Origin: Candidatus Mediterraneibacter quadrami
GTDB lineage: Bacteria; Bacillota; Clostridia; Lachnospirales; Lachnospiraceae
NCBI GenBank assembly: GCA_019120575.1
Contig: DWUU01000036.1
Coordinates: 1-64,000 of the forward strand
Direction of reading: 5' to 3'
Length of the DNA: 64,000 nt
Both the position numbers and the translations under genes were made by a program. The notes beneath the pieces were generated by a model. The model saw nothing but the letters and a program-made list of their open reading frames with translations, did no database searches and was not told the DNA's origin. Positions 16,979-26,756 of the stretch are shown in pieces; position 1 is the first letter of the stretch; every line of letters begins with the position of its first letter.

Positions 16979-18388
16979 TTACTTCAAAGCACTATCCTGA
17001 GATTTGTTGGACAAGAATGCCACTGTCTCAACGTGAACACTCATCGGGAACTGATCTACAGGCCGCACTTTTACCAGTTCGTATCCATTGGCGCACAGGA
17101 TCTTCAGATCCCGGGCCAGCGTAGCCGGATCGCAGCTCACATACACCACTTTCTCCGGCACCATCTTCACAATGGTATCCAGAAGCTTCCCGTCACAGCC
17201 TTTTCTGGGCGGATCGACCACGATCACATCCGCATGGGTCTCTGCACTGCACTCTGCGCGCTTCTGTTCGCAGAACGCCGGCAGCACTTCCTCGGCTTTC
17301 CCGACGAAGAATTCTGCATTTTGGATCCCGTTGAGTTCCGCGTTCCGGCGGGCATCTTCAATGGCCTGGGGTACAATCTCCACCCCGTATACTTTTCCCG
17401 CTTTCTGTGCGAGGAAAAGCGAGATAGTCCCGATCCCGCAGTAGAGGTCCCAGACGGTCTCTCCGCCTTTTAAGGCCGCGTATTCCAGGGCAAGGGAATA
17501 CAGCTTCTCCGTCTGCACCGGATTCACCTGGTAAAAAGACAGCGGTGAAATCTGATATCTGATCTGCCCGATATAGTCCGTAATATACCCCTTTCCCCAG
17601 AGAACCCGGTATGTCTCCCCCATGATCACATTGTCCCGGCGGGTATTCTCGCTGACTGAGACGCCGATCATCCCCGGGATGGCCTGCAGCCGCCGGATCA
17701 GTTCATCCGCGTGGGGAATGGTGCTTCCGTTGATGACAAGGCAGACCATGATCTCCTTTGTCACAAATCCGTACCGGATCAGGGCATGACGGATCAGCCC
17801 GTCCCCGGTCTTCTCGTTATAGGACGGAATCTGATATTTCTTCATAAACGCCAGAATGATCTCCAGGATCTCCCGGTTTACCGGCACGCCCAGCGCACAG
17901 TCTGTATTGGCTATGATGTCGTGGGTCCTTCCGGCGTAAAACCCGGTAAACGGATTGCCTTCCCTGTCCGTCCCGAAAGGGAACTGGGCTTTGTTCCGGT
18001 AGCCGAAGGGATCGTCCATGCCGACAATCGGCTCCATCACCCGCCCGATCAGCTCCGGATCAAAATCTCCGATCCGCACCAGATCGTCATACACTTTTTT
18101 CTGCTTGAATTCCAGCTGCCGTTCATAGGACATCTCCTGGATCTGACAGCCGCCGCACTGACGGGCGAAGCGGCACCTGGGCTCCACCCGGTGCGGGGAC
18201 GGGTCGATGACCCGCATCAGCCGGCCGTATCCGTAATTTTTCTTCGCCTTTATAACTTTTACTTCCACTCTGTCACCGATCACAGCGTCTTTAACAAAGA
18301 GGGTGTAGCCGTCGAGTTTTCCGATCCCCTCGCCGCCTACACCGATATCAGTGATCTCTATGACTGCCGTATCATTTTTCTGCATCAT
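16979..18388 (-). CDS. 23S rRNA (uracil-C5)-methyltransferase, RlmD/RumA family
   Basis: 469 residues. N-terminal TRAM RNA-binding domain, then a Cys cluster for a 4Fe-4S centre (CRFARQCGGC), then an SAM methyltransferase domain with DLYCGIGTISLFLA, VVDPPRKGCDG and the nucleophilic Cys in YVSCDPATLARDL. It makes 5-methyluridine in 23S rRNA; Firmicutes enzymes of this type may modify one or two sites (RlmCD). Two adjacent ATGs start the gene; the second, at 18385, has better spacing from AGGAG. It lies 12 bases after the exonuclease gene, in the same direction. Confidence 0.92.
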   Translation of the reverse strand: MMQKNDTAVIEITDIGVGGEGIGKLDGYTLFVKDAVIGDRVEVKVIKAKKNYGYGRLMRVIDPSPHRVEPRCRFARQCGGCQIQEMSYERQLEFKQKKVYDDLVRIGDFDPELIGRVMEPIVGMDDPFGYRNKAQFPFGTDREGNPFTGFYAGRTHDIIANTDCALGVPVNREILEIILAFMKKYQIPSYNEKTGDGLIRHALIRYGFVTKEIMVCLVINGSTIPHADELIRRLQAIPGMIGVSVSENTRRDNVIMGETYRVLWGKGYITDYIGQIRYQISPLSFYQVNPVQTEKLYSLALEYAALKGGETVWDLYCGIGTISLFLAQKAGKVYGVEIVPQAIEDARRNAELNGIQNAEFFVGKAEEVLPAFCEQKRAECSAETHADVIVVDPPRKGCDGKLLDTIVKMVPEKVVYVSCDPATLARDLKILCANGYELVKVRPVDQFPMSVHVETVAFLSNKSQDSALK

Positions 18389-18400
18389 ACGCTCCTGCCG

Positions 18401-19345
18401 TTATATTTCTGAAGTCCTGCGCAGATTGGACTCAAAAAGCTTATTGTATCCGAGCCATTCTGTCCCGGTCTTTCCTTTGAAGATCTCGGTCAGCGTCTGC
18501 ATCTTCGCATCCGCATTGTCCGCCAGATTCAGCGCCATGGCTTCCGCCAGCGCCGGCTTCTTCGGGGAACCGTACTCCAGTTCGCCGTGATGGGCGATAA
18601 TGCAGTGCTTCAGCTCGCCCGCAAGCATCGGCGGGAAATCAGGGATCGCGCGCAGCGCTTCGTCCACCATCTCCACCCCGATCACGATGTGGCCGATCAG
18701 CTGTCCCTCGTCCGTATAATCATTGTCGGGAAATGAGGAAAGCTCCCTTGTCTTCCCGATGTCATGGCAGATCGCGGCCGTGATCAGCAGATCTTTATTC
18801 AGGATCGGATAGGCCGCGGCAAAATAATCACACATATGGACCACGCTGAGCGTATGTTCCAGAAGCCCCCCGGAAAAGCTGTGGTGAACCGTCTTCGCCG
18901 CAGAATGTCCCCTGAATCTTTTTGCAAACTCTTCATCCTGTACAAAGAAGTATTCCAGAAGCTGTTTCAGATGCGGATTGGAGATCCTGCTGATATATCC
19001 GAGCAGGCCCGCATACATCTTCTCCACATTTTTATCCGTAACGGGCATGTAATCCGCCGGATCATATTCCCCCAGCTGTGCACGCCGGATCTGTTTGATG
19101 TTCAACTGGAGATTGCCGTTGTAGCTGATCACGTCTCCGAACACTTCTATAAAATCTTTTTCATCGTATTCCGCTATTCCCTGAGAATTCGGATCCCACA
19201 CCTTGCCGTCCAGGATCCCGGTCTTGTCCTGCAGAAGCAGATTCTCATATGGTTTCCCGTTTCTTGTCTCTGCAGAACGCTTTCCTTTACACAGATATAT
19301 ATTCCTGATCGTCTCGCCTTCATGAAGTCCGTTAATATATCTCAT
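18401..19345 (-). CDS. YhaM-like 3'-5' exoribonuclease (OB fold plus HD domain)
   Basis: 314 residues. An N-terminal OB-fold nucleic-acid-binding domain (about 10-95; YLCKGKRSAETRNGKPY) is followed by an HD phosphohydrolase-type domain with LLEHTLSVVHMCDY, ICHDIGKTREL (His194-Asp195) and CIIAHHGELEYGS. The pair is the architecture of YhaM, a metal-dependent 3'-5' exonuclease of Gram-positive RNA turnover. It starts 20 bases after the HtrA-like gene and ends 12 bases before the methyltransferase gene, suggesting one operon. Confidence 0.88.
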   Translation of the reverse strand: MRYINGLHEGETIRNIYLCKGKRSAETRNGKPYENLLLQDKTGILDGKVWDPNSQGIAEYDEKDFIEVFGDVISYNGNLQLNIKQIRRAQLGEYDPADYMPVTDKNVEKMYAGLLGYISRISNPHLKQLLEYFFVQDEEFAKRFRGHSAAKTVHHSFSGGLLEHTLSVVHMCDYFAAAYPILNKDLLITAAICHDIGKTRELSSFPDNDYTDEGQLIGHIVIGVEMVDEALRAIPDFPPMLAGELKHCIIAHHGELEYGSPKKPALAEAMALNLADNADAKMQTLTEIFKGKTGTEWLGYNKLFESNLRRTSEI

Positions 19346-19365
19346 AAGTTATCCTCTTTCTGTTT

Positions 19366-20637
19366 TTATTTTTTGCTTCCCACTGTAATGGTAAAGTCAA
19401 CATCCACATAGCCGTCCGCTCCGAGACGCTGCCCTGAGACGCGGATCATATCCCCGGCCTTTGTCTTCAATATGGTATTCTGATATGTGTTGATGCCCGT
19501 AATCTCTTCACTGGCCACCTCGCAGATAATGTCGCCGCTCTGGATCCCGGCTTCCATTGCCGGTGATTCCGGATCCACATCTACAACATAGATGCCCTCC
19601 GGCATTCCCTGTTCCTGAAGATCGCCGGTCACCGTAGTCGCATAAATGCCCACATACGGAACATTTTCATCATTGGCCAGGATCTCGATCACGGTTTTCA
19701 GATCCGAGATCGCCCATGCATTCGCCGCCGGATGATCTTCTTTATTCCAGACCGACGGCGTAATCAGGCCGATCACCTCGCCCTCGAGATTGAAAAGCAC
19801 GCCGGTTCCTTCAGAAGCAACGGCTATATCTGTCGAGATGATCCCGCATTCCCGGTCATAGACCGTTTCTTTATATTCAGCCGAACTGACAATCCCGCAG
19901 GCCATGCCGTCTTCATATCCGAACATATCACCGAGGGCAATGACCACATTTCCCTGCCGGATCTGATTGGAATTCCCGAGCACGGAGATTTTAATCTTAT
20001 CCCAGGTATTGTCCGAAATGTCTGCTCTTGGCACGCTGAAAACCGCAAGTCCGCTGTTCAGATCCCGCTGTTTCAGAGATGCCGTGTATGTACTGGAATC
20101 CTGAAATGTCACAGACCATCCATCCGCCCCTTCACTCACTGAACTGTCCGCAAGGATCAGGAGTTCCTGGCCGTTGTCCGCAAGGATCACGCCGGCTGTG
20201 CCCGCACAGATCCCCGTCATCCGTTCTTCCCAGTTTCCCGTCCCGGTTACAGGCCGGATGTAGGCAAGCCCCCTCTTCGCCTCCTGCGCCCTTTCGTTCA
20301 CAGAAGCCATGATCTCCTCATAGCTTTCCGCGTCCAGCACCGGATCTTCCGGTTCCTCTTCCGGCTCTTCCGCCGGTTCTTCAGGCTCCTCATCCTCCGG
20401 GATGGATACGGTTTCCAGGTTGCCTCTGAACGTATCCTGCATCCATGGTTTAAGCGCATAAAAACCCAGACAGGCAAACGCCCCGAGGATCACGCCGTAA
20501 ATGGCGATCCTGATAAACTGACGCACGAGCTGCTGCCTGCTGACCGGCTTTGGCTTTATGGTTTCCTGCAGAAATGAATATTTCTTCTCTTCCGGTTCCT
20601 CATCCGGACTCAGATTCTGATCTTTATCGTTCGGCAT
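19366..20637 (-). CDS. HtrA/DegP-like membrane protein without a catalytic triad
   Basis: 423 residues: cytoplasmic tail, one membrane segment (about 41-63), an acidic linker (about 81-100), a trypsin-like fold (about 125-300) and a PDZ domain (about 325-420; VVDVDPESPAMEAGIQSGDI). Aligned by eye to HtrA, the His position falls in LLILADSSV (Ser), the Asp position in LNSGLAVFSV (Gly), and the GNSGG serine loop reads SEGTGVLFN, with no Ser in place. The fold is kept and proteolysis is presumably lost. It could be a PDZ-based scaffold or peptide sensor at the cell surface. It leads an operon with the exonuclease and rRNA methyltransferase and is divergent from mutS2. Confidence 0.85.
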   Translation of the reverse strand: MPNDKDQNLSPDEEPEEKKYSFLQETIKPKPVSRQQLVRQFIRIAIYGVILGAFACLGFYALKPWMQDTFRGNLETVSIPEDEEPEEPAEEPEEEPEDPVLDAESYEEIMASVNERAQEAKRGLAYIRPVTGTGNWEERMTGICAGTAGVILADNGQELLILADSSVSEGADGWSVTFQDSSTYTASLKQRDLNSGLAVFSVPRADISDNTWDKIKISVLGNSNQIRQGNVVIALGDMFGYEDGMACGIVSSAEYKETVYDRECGIISTDIAVASEGTGVLFNLEGEVIGLITPSVWNKEDHPAANAWAISDLKTVIEILANDENVPYVGIYATTVTGDLQEQGMPEGIYVVDVDPESPAMEAGIQSGDIICEVASEEITGINTYQNTILKTKAGDMIRVSGQRLGADGYVDVDFTITVGSKK

Positions 20638-20708
20638 GGGTAACTTCCTCCAAATCTTAGTATAACCGATTCAGAAAGATAGTTCAATCACCTGAAAAGG
20701 ACTTTTCT

Positions 20709-20736
20709 TTGACGTCATAATAGGGTAAACTAATTA
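20709..20736 (+). promoter_or_regulatory. Possible promoter of mutS2
   Basis: TTGACG and TAATTA with a 16-base spacer, 30 bases before the mutS2 start. Confidence 0.5.
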
Positions 20737-20766
20737 CATGCAAAACCAGAAGATCAAGGGGATCAT

Positions 20767-23142
20767 ATGAATCAGAAAACACTTGCAAAACTTGAATTTG
20801 ACAAAATAACCGCCCGCCTCGAGGAAGAGGCGGGATCTTTCAGGGGGAAGCAGCTCTGCCGCCGCCTGAAACCGATGACCGATACAGATAAGATCGATGT
20901 TTATCAGGAGCAGACCGCCGCTGCTTTCAGCCGGATCGTCCGCAAAGGGCGGATCTCGCTCTCCGATGCCGCCCCCGTGGAGGAATCCATGAAGCGTCTG
21001 GAAATCGGAGGCGCTCTGAGCATCCCGGAGCTGCTGCGCATCGGCCGGCTCCTTGCCACAGCGGCCAGAGCCCGCGCTTACGGCCGCCACGATACCCGTG
21101 AAGAAGAGGCCGACTGTCTGGACGCGTACTTTGACCTGCTGGATCCGCTGTCTTCACTTGCCGGCGAGATTGAACGATGCATCGTTTCTGAAGACGAAGT
21201 GAGTGATGACGCGAGCAGCACGCTGAAGCACATCCGGCGCAGTATAACCGGAATCAACGACCGGATCCACAGTACGCTGAACGGTCTGGTGAACGGATCC
21301 CTGCGCACCTGTCTCCAGGACGCCATCATTACCATGCGGGGAGACCGGTACTGCATCCCGGTCAAATCCGAATACCGCGCCCGGGTGCAGGGGCTGATCC
21401 ACGACCAGTCTTCCACCGGCTCCACCCTGTTCATTGAGCCGATGGCAGTCGTGAAGCTGAACAATGACCTGAAGGAGCTCTACGCAAAAGAACAGGAAGA
21501 GATCCAGGTGATCCTGGCACGTCTGAGCGAAGAGGCCGCGCAGTATATCGAAGAGATCCGTGCCGACTACCGGGCGCTTACAGACCTGGACTTTATCTTT
21601 GCCCGGGGCGCGCTGGCCCTGTCCATGCGCGGGAGCCGTCCGCTCCTGAACCGGGAAGGCCGCATCCACATCCGGGAAGGCCGGCATCCGCTGCTTGATC
21701 AGCGGAGCGTGGTCCCGATCACGGTAAGACTCGGCGATGATTTTGATCTGCTGATCGTGACCGGTCCGAACACCGGGGGCAAGACTGTATCGCTGAAAAC
21801 CGTCGGGCTTCTGACCCTGATGGGCCAGTCCGGCCTGCATATCCCGGCCGGCGACCGCTCGGAACTGGCGGTATTTGATCAGGTGTACGCCGACATCGGG
21901 GATGAACAGAGCATCGAACAGAGCCTGAGTACCTTCTCCGCCCATATGACAAATATCGTTTCGTTCCTGAAGAAAGCGGATGAACGGTCCCTGGTGCTCT
22001 TTGACGAGTTGGGCGCCGGAACCGATCCGACCGAAGGCGCCGCTCTGGCGACATCTATTCTTTCATACCTGCACGGAAGGGAGATCCGCACCATGGCGAC
22101 CACCCATTACAGCGAGCTGAAGGTATATGCGCTCTCCACGCCCGGCGTGGAAAACGCCTGCTGTGAATTTGATGTGGAAAGCCTGCGGCCGACATACCGG
22201 CTGCTCATCGGCATCCCGGGCAAGAGCAACGCCTTTGCCATATCGGGAAAACTTGGACTCCCGGATTTTATTATCGACGACGCCCGAAAACGCTTAAGCG
22301 AACAGGACGTTTCTTTCGAAGACCTGCTCAGCGATCTGGAAGAAAGCCGGCGGACAATCGAAAAGGAACAGGCGCAGATCGAAGCCTTCCGGCGTGAGGC
22401 CGAAGATCTGAAGGCCCGCGCGCAGAAGCAGCAGGCAAAGCTTGACGAACAGCGGGACCGCGTGATCCGCGAAGCCAACGAGAAGGCCAATGCCATCCTG
22501 CGGGAGGCAAAAGAGGTGGCCGACGAAACGATCCGCAATTTCCACAAATTCGGAAAAGAAAATATTTCCGCCGCAGAGATGGAGAAAGAAAGGGACCGGC
22601 TCCGCCGGAAGATCAACGACACGGCATCCGCCTCTTCCCTGCCCGCACGCAAATCAACAAAAGCGCACAAGGCAGAAGAATTTAAACTCGGCGAGACCGT
22701 GCGCGTACTGAGCATGAATCTGACCGGCACGATCCAGTCGCTCCCGGATTCCCGCGGCAATGTCACGGTCCAGATGGGCATCCTGCGCTCCCAGGTGAAT
22801 ATTTCCGACCTGGAGATCGTGGAGGAGCCGTCTGCATATTCGCCCAAAAAACTGAACCGCACATCCAAAGGCCGGATCGGCATGAGCAAGTCTCTGTCCG
22901 TGAGCCCCGAGATCAACCTGCTCGGAAAGACGGTGGATGAGGCGGTCGCGGAACTGGACAAATATCTGGACGACGCGCTCCTCTCCCACCTGAACACGGT
23001 CCGCGTGGTACACGGAAAAGGCACGGGCGCGCTTCGCAAAGGAATCCATGAATATCTGCGCCGCCAGAAGCATGTGAAAGCCTATCACCTGGCAGAATTC
23101 GGCGAAGGCGACGCAGGCGTGACGATCGTAGAACTGAAATAA
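20767..23142 (+). CDS. mutS2: Endonuclease MutS2
   Basis: 791 residues. The N-terminal region is MutS domain III-like; the ATPase has Walker A TGPNTGGKTVSLKTVGL and LFDELGAGTDPTEGAAL; a long coiled coil (about 515-640) leads to a C-terminal Smr nuclease domain with HGKGTGALRKGI. The usual LDLRG entry of Smr reads INLLGKTVDEA here. MutS2 lacks the mismatch-recognition domain and acts in recombination control and in ribosome collision rescue in Bacillus. AAGGGGATCAT precedes the start. The two-component genes follow after 30 bases. Confidence 0.94.
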   Translation: MNQKTLAKLEFDKITARLEEEAGSFRGKQLCRRLKPMTDTDKIDVYQEQTAAAFSRIVRKGRISLSDAAPVEESMKRLEIGGALSIPELLRIGRLLATAARARAYGRHDTREEEADCLDAYFDLLDPLSSLAGEIERCIVSEDEVSDDASSTLKHIRRSITGINDRIHSTLNGLVNGSLRTCLQDAIITMRGDRYCIPVKSEYRARVQGLIHDQSSTGSTLFIEPMAVVKLNNDLKELYAKEQEEIQVILARLSEEAAQYIEEIRADYRALTDLDFIFARGALALSMRGSRPLLNREGRIHIREGRHPLLDQRSVVPITVRLGDDFDLLIVTGPNTGGKTVSLKTVGLLTLMGQSGLHIPAGDRSELAVFDQVYADIGDEQSIEQSLSTFSAHMTNIVSFLKKADERSLVLFDELGAGTDPTEGAALATSILSYLHGREIRTMATTHYSELKVYALSTPGVENACCEFDVESLRPTYRLLIGIPGKSNAFAISGKLGLPDFIIDDARKRLSEQDVSFEDLLSDLEESRRTIEKEQAQIEAFRREAEDLKARAQKQQAKLDEQRDRVIREANEKANAILREAKEVADETIRNFHKFGKENISAAEMEKERDRLRRKINDTASASSLPARKSTKAHKAEEFKLGETVRVLSMNLTGTIQSLPDSRGNVTVQMGILRSQVNISDLEIVEEPSAYSPKKLNRTSKGRIGMSKSLSVSPEINLLGKTVDEAVAELDKYLDDALLSHLNTVRVVHGKGTGALRKGIHEYLRRQKHVKAYHLAEFGEGDAGVTIVELK

Positions 23143-23172
23143 CCTGCACGACATAAAAAGGAGGACCTGGAT

Positions 23173-23874
23173 ATGACAGGCAAACAGAAAATTCTGATCG
23201 TAGACGATGATGAAAACATCGCAGAACTGATCTCACTCTACCTGACAAAAGAATGCTTTGACACAAGGATCGTGTATAACGGTGAGGATGCTCTTTCAGC
23301 GTTTCATACATATCAGCCGAATCTGATCCTTCTCGATCTGATGCTTCCGGGCATCGACGGATACCAGGTCTGCCGGGAAGTCCGCTCCGGATCCTCCGTT
23401 CCGATCATCATGCTCTCCGCCAAAGGCGAAGTTTTCGACAAGGTGCTTGGCCTGGAACTGGGCGCCGACGACTACATAATGAAGCCGTTTGATCCGAAAG
23501 AACTGGTGGCGCGGGTCCGCGCCGTTCTCCGCAGATACAGCCCCGGCCGTCCGGGTGCAGCGGAGAAGGACAATACCAAACTGGTACAGTATGACGGACT
23601 TGAGATTAATCTGACAAATTATTCCGTCGTCTGTGACGGCCGGCCTGTTGAGATGCCGCCGAAGGAACTGGAACTGCTCTACTGTCTGGCCGCATCTCCG
23701 AACCAGGTATTTACACGGGAGCAGCTGCTGGACCGCATCTGGGGCTATGAATATGTCGGCGACACACGCACCGTGGATGTACACATCAAACGATTAAGAG
23801 AGAAACTTAAAGACCACCCGCACTGGAAACTGAGTACGGTATGGGGCATCGGATATAAATTTGAGACAAAATAA
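23173..23874 (+). CDS. OmpR/PhoB-family response regulator
   Basis: 233 residues. Receiver domain with acidic pocket VDDDEN, phospho-acceptor Asp55 in LLDLMLPGIDGY, Thr/Ser switch MLSAKG and Lys in YIMKPFDPKEL; C-terminal winged helix with PKELELLYCLA and VDVHIKRLREKLK. It is followed 23 bases later by its histidine kinase, and the signal is unknown. The sugar-binding lipoprotein that converges on this pair may be its target or its sensor partner. Confidence 0.94.
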   Translation: MTGKQKILIVDDDENIAELISLYLTKECFDTRIVYNGEDALSAFHTYQPNLILLDLMLPGIDGYQVCREVRSGSSVPIIMLSAKGEVFDKVLGLELGADDYIMKPFDPKELVARVRAVLRRYSPGRPGAAEKDNTKLVQYDGLEINLTNYSVVCDGRPVEMPPKELELLYCLAASPNQVFTREQLLDRIWGYEYVGDTRTVDVHIKRLREKLKDHPHWKLSTVWGIGYKFETK

Positions 23875-23897
23875 GCAAAAGAACAGGACGTGAAACC

Positions 23898-25304
23898 ATG
23901 AAAAGTATCCTTCATCTGAAATTTACAGCGCTTTATATCATCTTCGGGTTTCTCTGCCTGTTTACCACCGCCACGCTGACCACCCAACTCATTACGGACC
24001 GGCTCATGGCGGATACTTCAAAAACCCTTTACCGGGAGGCCACCCTGATCGCAAGTGATTATCTGCCCTCCTATTTTTCGGATGACTCCTCTCTCTACGC
24101 TGTTCAGTCACAGCTTGCCGCCATGCGGCTCTATCTGGAGTCATCCCTGTGGTTTGTGGACGCCTCCGGGACGATGATCACTTCCTCCAACCTTGAGAAC
24201 ACATCCTCCCCGGAGAAGATCGAGGACTTTAACCCTGCAGAGATCGGAGGAAACCAGTATATCTCCGGCACATACCATGATTATTTTGACGAAGAAGTCA
24301 TCACTGTAATGGCGCCTGTCACAGAAGGGTTCTCCACAAAAGGCTATCTTATGATACACAGTCCCGTATCGGTCATTGAGGAACGCTGCCGGCCCATTAT
24401 GGTTCCGGTATACATTACGCTGGCTGCAATTTTCGGGCTGTCCCTCATCTTTTTTCTGGGATTCCACTTTTTCGTCTACCGTCCGCTGCGGCTCATCTCC
24501 GAAGCAGCGCGGCAGTACGCCACCGGAAACCTGAATTATGAAATACCGGTCAGCACCCATGATGAAATGGGCTACCTGTCCGCCTCTCTGAACTATATGG
24601 CCGCCCGGCTCAAAGACATGGACGACTACCAGAAGAAGATCGTTGCCAATGTATCCCATGATTTCCGTTCGCCCCTCACTTCCATCAAGGGCTATCTGGA
24701 AGCTATGGCAGACGGTACGATCCCGCCGGAACTGTATGAAAAATATATCGGCATCATCCTCTTTGAGACAGAGCGGCTCACGGATCTGACGCGGGATCTG
24801 CTCACGCTGAATGAATTTGACACAAAAGAGCTGCTCCTTGATAAACGGGAGTTTGACATCCAGGAAACGATAAAAGGCACGGCCGCTTCCTTCGAATCGG
24901 TCTGCACGCCGAAGCACATTACCATTGAACTCATTCTGATGCCCGGATCTGTGACCGTCTACGCCGACAGGCGCAAGATCCAGCAGGTCCTTTATAACCT
25001 GATCGACAACGCCATCAAGTTCAGTGAACCGGAATCCACGGTCACGATCGAAGTAAACGCCAGAAACGAAAAAGCCTTTGTGTCCGTTAAAGACCAGGGG
25101 ATCGGCATCCCCAAAAAAGATCTGAACAAGATCTGGGAGCGCTTCTATAAATCAGATCTGTCCAGAGGAAAAGATAAAAAAGGGACAGGCCTCGGCCTGT
25201 CCATTGTAAAAGAAGTCCTTCAGGCCCACGATGAACACATTAATGTGATCAGCACCGAGGGCGTGGGTACGGAATTCATTTTTTCGCTTCCGCGCGTTCA
25301 GTAG
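23898..25304 (+). CDS. Membrane sensor histidine kinase
   Basis: 468 residues. Two membrane segments (about 10-32 and 165-190) flank an extracytoplasmic sensor of about 130 residues, followed by a HAMP linker (YRPLRLISEAARQYATGN), HisKA with His254 in NVSHDFRSPLTSI, and HATPase_c with LIDNAIKFSE, DQGIGIP and KGTGLGLSIVKEVL. It would autophosphorylate and pass phosphate to the adjacent regulator. Its stop lies 4 bases from the stop of the convergent lipoprotein gene. Confidence 0.94.
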   Translation: MKSILHLKFTALYIIFGFLCLFTTATLTTQLITDRLMADTSKTLYREATLIASDYLPSYFSDDSSLYAVQSQLAAMRLYLESSLWFVDASGTMITSSNLENTSSPEKIEDFNPAEIGGNQYISGTYHDYFDEEVITVMAPVTEGFSTKGYLMIHSPVSVIEERCRPIMVPVYITLAAIFGLSLIFFLGFHFFVYRPLRLISEAARQYATGNLNYEIPVSTHDEMGYLSASLNYMAARLKDMDDYQKKIVANVSHDFRSPLTSIKGYLEAMADGTIPPELYEKYIGIILFETERLTDLTRDLLTLNEFDTKELLLDKREFDIQETIKGTAASFESVCTPKHITIELILMPGSVTVYADRRKIQQVLYNLIDNAIKFSEPESTVTIEVNARNEKAFVSVKDQGIGIPKKDLNKIWERFYKSDLSRGKDKKGTGLGLSIVKEVLQAHDEHINVISTEGVGTEFIFSLPRVQ

Positions 25305-25308
25305 GCGG

Positions 25309-26547
25309 TTACTCATAAAGCATCGTCTGAATGTTCTCATTCTCCAGATTTGACGGATCAACCCATGTATAGCCGGTGTCAACCACCGCTTCATTGCCGA
25401 TCTCCAGCGCGGTTCTTGCCGCGGCCACGACTGTGGCATATCCCATACCGAACGGGTTCTGAACCACAAGGCCGTCTATACTGCCGTCTTCCAGCGCGCT
25501 GATCTGTTCTTTCCCGGCGTCAAAACCCATGACTGCAACTGAATCGATCCGTTCCATTTCACTCACCGCGCGGGCTGCAAGAAGGACAGATTCATCATTG
25601 ACGCCAAAACACCCCTTCAGATCCGGATGTTTCCCGAGATAGAAGGATACCGCGTCCTCATCGCTCATGCCTGCTGCGATGGCGTCAATATCCTCCAGCC
25701 GGATTTTCGCCTCCTCCCCCGGCTCATCATTGAGTCCGGAAGCGGCTTCGCTCCACTGTTCCAGTTCTTCGGCAGACACGCCCAGTTCTTCAGCCGCCGC
25801 CTGACGCTTCAGCTGATCCATCTGATCCAGATAAATGGTTTCCGCCACTGTAACCCCCGGATGCGAATCAATGATCTCCTGCTTAAATGCCTCTGCGCGC
25901 TCTCTCGCATTTCCGGACACGGAATCGTGGACAAACAGCGCCAGCTCTCCGCTGTCGCCGATCGCTTCGCACAGTCTGGCTGCGCCGGTCTTCGCTGCCG
26001 CTGTATTGTCCGTCATACAGGTACACTGGATTCCCTGATAGCTGTTGCCCGAATCAAAGGCTACGATCTGTATGCCGTTTTCAATCGCCAGATCAAACTG
26101 TACGGACGATGCATTTTCATCGATGCTCGCGATCGCGATCACATCCGGATACCTGGACATCTCCTCATCCAGGATATTCACCTGTTCATCTATATTTTCA
26201 CCGTCTGAAGGCGCATTATAGACAACCCTGATCTCATCCGCGCCTCCGTATCCCAGACGTTCATTGATATCCTCCGCCGCCTGCTCCACGCCGGCCCGCA
26301 CCTGCTGCCAGTATGCCGTATTCTCCGCCTTTCCGATCACAGAAATGTATGTGCCCGGTTCCAGATCAAGTTCATCTATGTCCGTATAGACCGCCGGATC
26401 CACAGCATCCAGCTTTGCCTGCCACTCCGGACGCTCCGGCGCATCCCCCGTAAATATATTTTCCTCTTTTTCTTCCGGGCTGCAGCCGCATCCGGCAGCT
26501 GCTATGCACAGAACAAGTGCGATACATACTGCTGATTTCTTTCTCAT
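25309..26547 (-). CDS. Sugar-type ABC substrate-binding lipoprotein, orphan
   Basis: 412 residues. Lipoprotein signal with lipobox AAGC (Cys20), then a Peripla_BP_4 fold of the ribose/LacI type: YISVIGKAENTAYWQQVRAG, IAIASIDENASS, IVAFDSGNSYQ, GCFGVNDESVLLAARAV, VMGFDAGKEQISAL and VVQNPFGMGYATV. It would bind a sugar or similar small molecule outside the membrane. No permease or ATPase gene is next to it, so it may work with transporter parts encoded elsewhere or present ligand to the neighbouring sensor kinase. An ATG with AGGAAAG upstream starts the gene. Confidence 0.88.
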   Translation of the reverse strand: MRKKSAVCIALVLCIAAAGCGCSPEEKEENIFTGDAPERPEWQAKLDAVDPAVYTDIDELDLEPGTYISVIGKAENTAYWQQVRAGVEQAAEDINERLGYGGADEIRVVYNAPSDGENIDEQVNILDEEMSRYPDVIAIASIDENASSVQFDLAIENGIQIVAFDSGNSYQGIQCTCMTDNTAAAKTGAARLCEAIGDSGELALFVHDSVSGNARERAEAFKQEIIDSHPGVTVAETIYLDQMDQLKRQAAAEELGVSAEELEQWSEAASGLNDEPGEEAKIRLEDIDAIAAGMSDEDAVSFYLGKHPDLKGCFGVNDESVLLAARAVSEMERIDSVAVMGFDAGKEQISALEDGSIDGLVVQNPFGMGYATVVAAARTALEIGNEAVVDTGYTWVDPSNLENENIQTMLYE

Positions 26548-26669
26548 GACTTTCCTCCGTTTCAGAAATGCCCTTTATCATTTTTCTATAATACACCAAT
26601 CTCCCGGAAATGGAAGTAAATTTTTTCTGAAATTTTTAATAAGTATTAAATTTAAAACATCTAAATCCC

Positions 26670-26698
26670 TTGTATATTCATTTTTATTGTATTAAAAT
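26670..26698 (+). promoter_or_regulatory. Promoter of the ferredoxin gene
   Basis: TTGTAT and TAAAAT with a 17-base spacer in a very AT-rich stretch, about 60 bases before the ferredoxin start. Confidence 0.65.
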
Positions 26699-26756
26699 GA
26701 GAAAGAGCAAAAGCAAATGTGCTTCTGCGGAAATCATAAAAGGAGGGTACATAGAC

